From Gnetum montanum (Eukaryota; Streptophyta; Gnetopsida; Gnetales; Gnetaceae), in assembly GCA_015680685.1 (NCBI GenBank), contig MNCI01009159.1, forward strand, positions 60,915 to 124,914: DNA of 64,000 bases, read 5' to 3'. Below, in pieces: positions 34,650-43,200 of the stretch. Numbering within the stretch: the stretch's first letter is position 1; the number at the start of each line of letters is the position of its first letter. The notes under the pieces were generated by a model, which did no database searches, was not told where the DNA came from, and worked only from the letters and a program-made list of their open reading frames with translations. Made by a program: the position numbers and the translations under genes.

Positions 34650-35898
34650 CGCGATAGAATGGTATGACGACATAAAAGAGTACCTTCTACACAGTGAAAC
34701 ACTGCGACATCTAACGAATGCACAAAAGGACGCGATACAAAAGTGTTCTCGGCAATATGCACTTGTAGGAGACACATTGTGTCGTCGATCCTACGAAGGC
34801 ATACTGCTAACATGCGTTGGTAGCCCTGATGCCCAAACCATCGTTGAGCAAGTACATGACGGACTATGCGGAGGACACATAGCATCAAAAGCAATGGCAA
34901 CAAAGATAAGACGCTTAGGCTATTATTGGCCACATATGGAGTATAACTATCTATCCAAGACTAAAACATGCAATACCTGTCAAAGACATAGTAATCTGAT
35001 CCATGTCCCACCAAACTAGTTGCATACAACGCAAATCACATGGTCCTTTCAAAAGTGGGGGTTGGACCTTATCGGACCAATAACACCCTCATCTTCTGCA
35101 GGGCATAGTTTCATCATAACCACGACAGAATATTTCACGAAGTGGGTAGAAGCCGTTCCCCTTCGAAAAACCACATCTAAACACGTATGCAACTTCATTC
35201 TTGAAACCATTGTGATCCATTTTGGCGTCCCTATCACCATCATTACTGATAACGGGCCACAATTCAGTAGTGCCGAAACCAAAACTTTCTGTGAAAGTCT
35301 GGGGATCAAAAACTCATTTTCATCCCCTTACTACCCTTAGAGCAATGGGCAAGCAGAGGCCACAAACAAAACTATCATTACAGTACTAAAAAAGATACTT
35401 ACCCAAAGCAAGAAAAGATGGCACGAACAGCTGGTATACGCATTGTGGGCTTATCATACTACACATTGAACTTCAATAGGTAAAACACCATATAGTCTTA
35501 TTTATGGTTCAGAAGTTGTTTTACCCTTGGAATTACAGGTACCATCTTTAAGGATCACACTTTCCGGACTTTTCGACGAAGGGCAAAACAATGACCTGCG
35601 CATCATTGACCTAGACTCAATGGAGGAGGAACGCATACGTGCACTCGATCAGATTGAATGGTACCAAAAATGACAACAAAAAAGCCATCGGCACGACATT
35701 CATAAGGGCCCTATCAAAGAAGGTGACCTTGTACTTAAGGTTGTTCGGGAACACCCGGACAAATTCTCAGCCAATTGGGAAGGGCCTTACTTAGTCACCA
35801 AAGCATACGACAATGGAGCATTCAAGTTAGCTGATATGGAAGGACATGAGCTTGCAAATCCGACCAATCACTCATTCTTGAAACCATTCCACATTTGA
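34650..35898 (+). pseudogene. Integrase domain of Tat pol
   Basis: HHCC zinc part: VHDGLCGGH, then GYYWPHM and CNTCQRH. The core has WGLDLIGPI (Asp), ITDNGPQFSS (Asp) and SNGQAEATNKT (Glu, after the stop at 35338). The C-terminal part has KEGDLVLKVVREHPDKFSANWEGPYLV and HSFLKPFHI. All three catalytic residues and the full C-terminus are preserved. Four stops interrupt the domain. Confidence 0.88.
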
Positions 35899-35920
35899 GT
35901 ACAGGCTTAGGTACGTGCGA

Positions 35921-36488
35921 GTCCTAGCATCACGACTATAAACTGATACCACATCTCGTCCTGGAATCATGATGGTAAACTAATACCATAGAAGAGTCCT
36001 AGCATCACGACTATAAACTGATACCACAACTCGTCCTAGAATCATGATGGTAAACTGATACCATAGCAAAGTCATGGCATCATAACTATAAACTGATACC
36101 ACAGCTCGTCCTAGAATCATGACGGTAAACTGATACCATAGAATAGTCCTGGAATCATGACTTAAAACTGATACCACAGCTCATCTTGGCATCATGACAA
36201 TAAACTGATACCACACAGTGTCTGCAATGATAATAAAATAGCACCCATCTGGTACGATAGTAAACTGCCACAGTCCCACTTGTCAAAGTCCGCTAAGACT
36301 ATAAACTGGTTTGCCTCTTCAGAGTCCGCTAAGACTATAAACTGGTTTGCCTCTTCATGGTCCGCTAAGACTAGAAACTGGCAACATACCGTCCTCCACG
36401 ACGCTAAACGAGAAATGTCCAATGGATCATGACATAAAACCAACCCATGATAGTCCGCTAAGACTATAAACTGGAAATTTCATCGCTG
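35921..36488 (+). repeat. 37-38-bp tandem repeats downstream of Tat pol
   Basis: About fourteen units beginning GTCCTAGCATCA or GTCCGCTAAGAC and containing ATAAACTG or GTAAACTG. The first eight alternate between an A type (ACTATAAACTGATACCACA) and a B type (GGTAAACTGATACCATAG), so there is a 75-bp higher-order period. Tandem repeats in the 3' part of Tat elements are known and can seed satellite DNA. Confidence 0.85.
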
Positions 36489-37498
36489 GTTCCTTAATCT
36501 GTAGCTGCATTCAAACCTCATCAGAATCGCTGCATCACTCGCCATCGTCCGATCCTAACGACATTGTTGCCATTCGTATACAGTGCCTGAAATCTCATCT
36601 GGTGCCTTTGTTTCATCAGTAGTTGTTTAAGTCTAAGCTTGCTTACGCACTCATGGTTTTCTTGTCTTCTTGGAGTTGTGTTTGCAGGATGACACTCAGA
36701 GGTGTTTGTACAAGAATGCACTTCATCATAAGCAGCAAGGTGAGACGTTGTTCATAGCCCATGTGACAAAACTAAATCAAACCATTCACTAGTACATCCC
36801 CCGTTGCATATCCCACCTATCCCTCAACACCTTATACTTGGTACAGCCCAAGACGTCAAACATACCGTTGCATATCGCGTCATTCTTAAGCAGTTGCAAC
36901 CCACAACATGGCATTTGAGCACGAGCATAAAAACACAAAAAAAAACGTTGTCCCTTCCCACATAAAACAGAAGACTGGACGACAGGTGCCTCGAAAGCAA
37001 ATGCTCATGTCTAAAATAATCAAGATACATCCTCTTGCATGGTTTTGGCTCTCCGCCAACAGGTTCCCCCTAAACACTAAACAAGGACCCTGTTCCTCTA
37101 AAGAATGCAACACATCATCACATGGCTTTGGTTTTGCCAACAAATCCTCTTGGACACTAACCAAGAGTCCTGTTCTGCCAAAGGATGCACATCTCATGTC
37201 TTGGTCCCGAGTCTGCTAAACAATGGCTATTAACAGGGATCAGCATGACCTGTATACATACCAGAGCATCCCCCTTCGCCATGCATAACCTTGATTTCTC
37301 CTGAATCCCCACAGTTTCCCTTTCCCTATCAAAAACAAATTCCATTTCCCACAATCCCATGTACTACTGAACACAGTGCAATGATGTCTAGTCAGGTGGC
37401 AAAGGACAAAGTCTCTATTGAGTTGCTTATGGTGTTTTGCACTTCTTTGTCGACGCTTCTCGGGTCGATTCCTCCAAGCGTCAACAAAGAGGGACTAA
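36489..37498. other. Non-coding stretch with 80-bp duplication and hairpin
   Basis: No gene is seen. Two tandem copies of about 80 bp (CATGGTTTTGGCTC near 37039, CATGGCTTTGGTTT near 37122) are followed by a partial third. A hairpin with 14-bp arms (CTTTGTCGACGCTT at 37445-37458, complement at 37476-37489, one mismatch, 17-base loop) stands next to the right terminal repeat. Confidence 0.6.
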
Positions 37499-38932
37499 TG
37501 AAACACCATAAAATTCTGAACTTAGTACTTTTTCAACAAGAATCGAGCTAAGTCATGATGTTCCCCACCATGACCAAAGCTTGAGGGCCCCATAGACAGC
37601 TTCAAGTGGAGTCGAACTCAACAAGGAGTAGTTCCCTGGGACCCACTGGCGACCATGACAACATCTGCTATCAGAAATGGTAACTTCGGAGCTCAACATG
37701 CTTAGTTTTCACTAAGTATGCGTTTTCAGCGTATACGCCCAGTGTGTATGCCCAAGTTTGCATCCGCAACGTATATTCTCAGTGTATATGTTGGGTGTAT
37801 ACGCCCAAGTTTACACTCTCAGCGTATATGCCCAGCGTACACATCCACAGCGTATACGCCCAACGTGCACACCCAACGTACACATCTCACAAGTACGCTC
37901 AGCCTGTACAACTGATGTATACGCCCGGCATGCAATCCTCGAAGATGGCGTGGAAACAACACTGCAGAGCAAGACTTGGCACAGAGCATCGACTCACATG
38001 AACAGAGCAATCATTAAGTGTTGACATCATGCATCTTGGAGTCTATACGCTGAGCATGCACATCCTGCACGCCCAGCGTATATGTCCAGTAGACACAGCA
38101 TATACGTCCAGCATATATGCCTAGTAGACATAGCGTATACGTCCAGCGTATACGCCTAACATATTCAGCGTATACACCCAGTGTATCCAACATATACGCC
38201 CAGAGTCTATGCCCACCAAATACAGCGTATACGCCCAGCAGATGCAACATGTTGCACACTTGTAAAATTTTATTCTCTTGCACCTGGTCAATGCGCCATG
38301 TGTCACCTAACCCGAGTCTAATGTCTAAACCTGTATAAAAACGCCAATTTTTCATTAAGTTGAGGTTGGAAATTTTGAGCAAACTAAAGACAAAGAGAAC
38401 TAGAGATGCTAAGAACCAGAGCAGAAACCCTGTACGTTGGACCTTACCCTGCACACTGAGCATACAGCCTCTACGCTGTGCCTACAGTTGAACTAGCACA
38501 CAGTCATCCCTGCATCCACCGGGGCTATTTGTCCGCCTTGTGTCAAAGCCACAACTACATTAAACCGGTGCATTGTAACTCTCATTTTGCAATAATATTG
38601 CTGCATTTTCTTCCTAAAATCTATTACAGTTTTTCATTAATTGTTGCATGTTCACTATTTACGCCCTCATACGTCTACGCTCTGTTTACACCAGTTACGC
38701 TGTTTACATTTCGTTTTACATCTATTACGCCGTTTACATATAACCCAGCGTATAGCACCTCGGTGTACGTTTGGGGAAATCCTTGCCTGATCCACGTATA
38801 GACCACTCAAGGTACTCTGCCTTCGTTAATTCCAGCTTGCCCTCAAGAGAAGGTAGGGTCTTCTGTGCATGTCTGGAGATCTCCCGGTTTCTGTTTCCTT
38901 CCAACCGGAGACCGACAATTTCAAACGGTACA
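37499..38932 (-). repeat. Right terminal LTR-like repeat (minus orientation)
   Basis: 1434 bp. On the minus strand it runs from TG at 38932 to CA at 37499 and matches the left repeat throughout, including the first eight bases TGTACCGT and the last eight GTGTTTCA. The GCGTATACGC array is at 37725-38245 and the TATA box at 38332-38340 in minus direction. Confidence 0.85.
37725..38245. repeat. GCGTATACGC palindrome array (right)
   Basis: Inverse counterpart of 31380-31910. The frames through it give repetitive peptides only because the units are short, not because of coding. Confidence 0.8.
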
Positions 38933-38937
38933 ACGTG
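38933..38937. repeat. Target-site duplication ACGTG, right
   Basis: Perfect copy of 30698-30702. Joining the flanks gives GAGCATGACGTGCACCTTC, which aligns with the next tandem unit of the host (near 39165) without a gap at the junction. Confidence 0.85.
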
Positions 38938-39345
38938 CACCTTCAAAGTTAGACTATTTTGATTCGGTTTTGAGGCTCTTGGAGTTTGTTCATGCTGGGC
39001 GTGATTAGTACTCACGTTGGACTGATGTTGCTAATGTGAGCTGAACATGACCTGAGCGTGACCTCAGCGTGACTAAGAAAATTTGTGCAATCTGGCCCAA
39101 AATCCGAACTCCTGAATGCTGAAACTTGAAGTGGACAACAGTGGCCCTATGAAGATGACTTACACCCTTAGATTAGACCATCTTTGACTTGATCTTGAAG
39201 TCGTTGGAGTTGCTCACGCTAAAGGCAAGCCCTGCTTGACAAGCCCGGCGTGAGCAAGCCTGGCTTGACAAGCCCGGCGTGAGTTCCATGCCTTAGTCAA
39301 ATTTTTGCCTCCCAAAAGCTCAAAAGGCTCTGAGTTGTTCTCATT
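38938..39345 (+). repeat. Host LTR-like tandem units, right part
   Basis: Continues the units of 30260-30697 (GTGACCTGAGCGTGACC, AATCTGG, CTCACGCTAAAGG). The part 38938-39010 aligns with 39170-39240, showing it is the direct continuation of the interrupted unit. Confidence 0.65.
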
Positions 39346-40066
39346 TCATAGTGTTAGACCGAAATTAGTGGTATTTCAAAGATAATTTGGAAGTTTCAAG
39401 TCATAGATTTACTTCAGGCAATGCTAAGTTATCTAAAGTTTTAATTGGACTATATATCTTGGGGTAAACTTAACTTTAGGTTCCACTTGGTATAAAGCTA
39501 CGCCAATGGATAATAAGGTGTTAGCTTAATGGTAAGACTTTTGACTTGAAAATCCCATATTATGGGTTCAATTTTGATAAGCAACGCTGAATTATAAATG
39601 TTCTAATTCAACTATACGTACCGTACCGTACCGTATGTGAGATAGTGTACCTATATTAGAATAATTTAAAGGTTCCAACCACGTGGTAACCGAGCAACCG
39701 TTAACATTCGTCAAAGTTTGGATTTATTCATAAACGTAACAGTTGTACTTAGGCACTTCCTGGGGGCTTTGGATGGGACAGCCGGATTCGCTTGGTGAAA
39801 ACAATACCACAGAGGAGCGACCGAGGGAGGAGATTATTCCGCCAGCGAGGTTTCCACCTTTCTATTGTTTGTGACTAGCAAGATACTCAGGCTTGACAAT
39901 GCTGCCAAATTCGGTTCGAATGCTAATCCATTTGATATTGCAGTCGTGGCTATAGCTCGTTCCGAAGAGAACCGCCATAGTTGAATGAAAACAAGAACAG
40001 AGCTGGAACACCAGAAATCGCAGAGATAAAATAAAGTTAAAATTTCATAAGATTTTGCAGTTGAAA
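39346..40066 (+). promoter_or_regulatory. Upstream region of QPT
   Basis: Holds the presumed promoter and 5' leader of QPT. No confident TATA box; TTTATTCATAAA at 39722 is a weak candidate. A (GTACC)n run of about four units is at 39617-39635 and a tRNA-like fragment at 39517-39580. From about 39720 base composition rises in GC compared with the repeats, as is usual near plant gene starts. Only about 700 bp separate the gene from the 10-kb retroelement block. Confidence 0.4.
39517..39580 (+). repeat. tRNA-derived (SINE-like) fragment
   Basis: GGTGTTAGCTTAATGGTAAGACTT resembles a tRNA 5' half with a pol III A box, and GGGTTCAATTTT 46 bases later resembles a B box. The acceptor arms do not pair, so it is not a working tRNA. 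A similar A-box stretch (GGTGTTAGCATAGTGGTAAG) is at about 29328. Confidence 0.45.
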
Positions 40067-40237
40067 ATGATTTCAGCATCATTTACAAAAGGCTTTTCTC
40101 ACGTTCCATGGCGCAATTTCGGCAGCAATAATAAAACGACTATTATATGGAGCGCTTCCGGACTCGAATCCTCAAGAATAAGGCCGATTTTCAATTCCAG
40201 CACCAAATATTTGAATTACAATAGACAATTGTGGAAG
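40067..40237 (+). CDS. QPT: QPT candidate exon 1 (transit peptide), uncertain
   Basis: From ATG 40067 a frame gives [15 protein letters not shown] and a basic, Ser/Asn-rich stretch, fitting a plastid transit peptide. It ends TGG AAG before GTTTAT at 40238. To join exon 2 in frame it needs a 40-bp intron (40238-40277, acceptor CCAG), unusually short for plants. An alternative is an ATG at 40248 ([10 protein letters not shown]) reading straight into exon 2, or a sequence error. Confidence 0.4.
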
Positions 40238-43200
40238 GTTTATTTTGATGTTCTTAATTTTTTCTTCTTGCAGCCAGAGATCTATAAGAGTAGTAGCTTC
40301 CTCAAACACACACTTTACAGTGTTGCCCCCTTCACATCCAACATATGACCTTCGAGCTATAATTAAGCTTGCTTTAGCAGAGGACTCTGGAGACAAAGGT
40401 ATATCTTGCCGTCTTTATTTGCACCGAACGTTTTAGGATTCATAAGTCCACTTCCATGTAGATGCGGCTTTGGTGAATGTATGGTATATCTTGTGGTTAT
40501 GACTGTCAGAATAACACTTTTTCTTTCTTTCTTTCTGTTTTGCTTTTTTTCTTTTCTTGTTCGATAAAATTTGCACCTATCTGTTGTTGCCTGTGGTGTT
40601 AGGCCATTGGATTTGTGATATTCTGAACACTGGCAACTAGCAGCAGAAAGTCCATTTCAAGTTGACCTGGCTTGACGAGGCCTAAATAAGAAGCAAAGAA
40701 GCAAACATTTTCTTCCTAGGCAATTTGTAATTAACCAAATACTGTCAATTCATTTTGTTTCAGATGCGTCTTCTTTGGCATTTAAAACAAAATTTTTATA
40801 TTTGGCATCTTCTTAAAACTAGTGTTGCTCTACTTTCCACGGACTCGCAAGTACAGCCTTGCCGAGTTTCACAGACTCTGACTCCCGAGTTTAATAACTG
40901 AAGAATACACCAAGGTTTTCTGATGTTTACAATGGTTATTTTTAAAATTTCAACAAGTTTTGATCGAGTTTGCCAAGTTTAACGGAGTTTTCCTCGAGTC
41001 CGAGTTTGGCAGCCATGTTTGAAACCATGAGTTTTTATGTAATACCGAAGCTTTGAAAGTGTTGTTGAGATGTTTCAACATAATTTTATAGAAATTTTAT
41101 CTTACTAAATGTTAATGACGCTGAAATATCAGGGGATGTAACTTCCTTAGCAACAATTCCTGCTGAAGGAGAGGCAGCGGCTCATTTTTTGGCAAAGGAC
41201 GATGGTGTAATTGCTGGGATTGCAATGGCAAGCATGGTGTTTGAGGAAGTTGATCCTGAACTGAAGGTAGTTTGCTGCCATACTGAAAATCTGCCTTCAC
41301 CTAAAATATGAGTAACGAATTTTGAATAGATTGAAGACCACCTTATTCGGTTTTTGTAGGTTGAATGGATCAAACAAGATGGAGATCTTGTGCATAAGGG
41401 TTTACAATTTGGATCAGTTTATGGTATGCAAGATACGAACTATGATTATTACAATATTTACAGGCAATAGAGTTTGCAGTGCATCCTCATTAATGAAATT
41501 TGCAGGTAATGCTAGAAGTATTCTTCAGGCAGAAAGAGTAGCCCTTAATTTTATGCAGCGTATGAGTGGAATTGCAACAATTACAAAGGTATTTTTGCTT
41601 GAATTTATTTTTTAATGTTAGTGTTAAAATGTTTTGATGTTCTTGACAAGCGATTCTACCAATACATTACACTTTGTGTTGACAAACATGTTTTTATACT
41701 TTTATATGGCTGCTTCATAAACATGTTTAAATTATATTTTACTTGAGAAGGCTTTCTTGGTTTGTTTTAGCTGAAATATGGTATATGCTTGTTTAAATTT
41801 GGTAGATTTTGTTTTAATGTGCAAAAATATCAAATATTATTTCACTAATAAAATTTTCTTTTCATTGTGCACGAAAAATTGGTACATACCTTTGGTCAGC
41901 ATGTTTTCAATATTTTAAATTTAAATTATAAAAATTGATAATAACTCCATTTACCCATGCAACTAATAGCATTTATTGCATCTAGTCACTGTGAATGAAA
42001 TTGGATAAATGCATAATTAGCAACCTCCAAAATGTTAAAAACAAAAGAATTAGAGAAGTTGAAAAATGTCAAGCTATAAAATTTTTGAATGATAATGTTT
42101 TTTCATAGCTAGGTGCATTCAAGGTTTTGCAACCGACAATTAATACATGCACATGACATATTGCAATATTGGATAAGTTCGTGATTCAATGAAACACAAA
42201 AACTTAATATAATTCATTTAAGGGAAATTTATAAATTGAGGAGAAGCTGCAGGATTCCAATACTGGGGAGAATTCATCAGCGATTTTTCTAAGAATGATT
42301 TTCTCAAAATTTTTCCTTTTACAATAAAATATATTGTTGAAATTGGATGTTGAATTATACTGGTGAAATGTTGTTGATGTCACATCTTAAATAAGATCAA
42401 AACCCTAAGATTTTAATGTGCATATGTGCTGATCATTTGATTTCTGATGTCATTGTTTTTAATCAATGAATAAATGTTTTGGTGTGGGGAATTTTGACAA
42501 ATGCTGGTACTGATTATCATATTCAAACACAATGGTGGCAGAATTTTTGTATTGGAGGATCTTTAATGTCAAAAGCATGATAGTGGTTGTAACTGCAAAG
42601 TGCAAGCACCTAAAAAATCTTATAGTAGCAAACTTCTTTCAAAACCTTCTAATGTGCCATTGATGCAGGTCATGCCAATGGACCACTTGCAAAGCTGAAG
42701 TCCTTAGAGTGTGCCAGTGAATAACACCTTGACATTAAGTCAACTTCTGATAATGCCTCATACAATAGTTAGAGAACTTTTGACCGACAAGGTCACAGGA
42801 ACTTCATGTTTTTAAAAACACAAATTAAATTTTCTTGTAAACATTTTTCCTTCAAGAAATTTTTGTTGGTTTTGTAAGTAGAGGGGATCTTGAATAAGAA
42901 TTTAGAATAATTGTATAGCAACATTTCTAGGGCATCCGTATGTAACTTCTCAATTTTAACTATTACCGGTTGCTACCAAATGTGACTAACCATTATAACA
43001 TAGTCTTTCATGTCTGTATGTATAGTATGTGGATGTCATTCTTAGTCTGCTGCTTTTTAATTGTACATTCATTTTGACACTACTTGTTGGAAGTAAAACT
43101 GACTAACTTTTATGAATTATTTGAAAGTAGCCATATTATATAACTTTTTAGATGAAGCAATAGCTTATTAGAATATTGGTTTCTCTTTTTGTTTCAATTC

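Larger units (their letters stand above)
32365..35898 (+). pseudogene. Tat-lineage Gypsy pol (RT, RNase H, aRNase H, integrase)
   Basis: One continuous plus frame of 3534 nt from ATG 32365 to TGA 35896. It holds, in order, a spacer, reverse transcriptase, Gypsy RNase H, a second archaeal-type RNase H and integrase. This dual RNase H order is the hallmark of Tat (Ogre/Retand-like) elements. No frameshift is seen, yet nine in-frame stops interrupt it (starting at 32749, 33148, 33640, 33967, 34246, 35017, 35338, 35467, 35671). Each can be explained by one C-to-T or G-to-A change from Gln, Arg or Trp. gag and protease are missing upstream, so the copy is not autonomous. Confidence 0.9.
30703..38932 (+). 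mobile_element. Tat-type Gypsy unit with inverted terminal LTR-like repeats
   Basis: An 8230-bp insertion begins TGTACCGT and ends ACGGTACA, with 5-bp duplications ACGTG. The terminal repeats (30703-32119 and 37499-38932) are the same sequence in opposite orientations, each with a TATA box pointing inward. Between them lie a repeat block, a Tat-lineage pol, a longer repeat block and 1 kb of non-coding DNA. gag and protease are absent. A normal LTR element would have direct repeats and a U5 end on the right. See findings for possible origins. Confidence 0.85.

Noticed and set aside
35921-36488. CRISPR-like periodic repeat of 37-38 bp
   Set aside because: Units follow each other with no unique spacers, vary in sequence and lie in a plant retroelement; it is an ordinary tandem repeat.
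37718-38024. Reading frames with repetitive peptides such as YAQRIRP
   Set aside because: They are translations of the GCGTATACGC array in several overlapping frames and both strands; no sign of selection for protein.
30703-38932. DNA transposon with long terminal inverted repeats that captured a pol gene
   Set aside because: Not excluded, but the repeats have TG...CA ends, an inward TATA box and LTR relatives nearby (29365-30697), no transposase is present and the 5-bp duplication fits a Gypsy integrase better.
39517-39580. Functional tRNA gene
   Set aside because: A- and B-box-like words exist but no acceptor stem or cloverleaf pairing can be drawn; treated as a SINE-like relic.
39834-40082. 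Minus-strand frame opposite the QPT leader
   Set aside because: No domain; it overlaps the presumed 5' leader and start region of QPT on the other strand.
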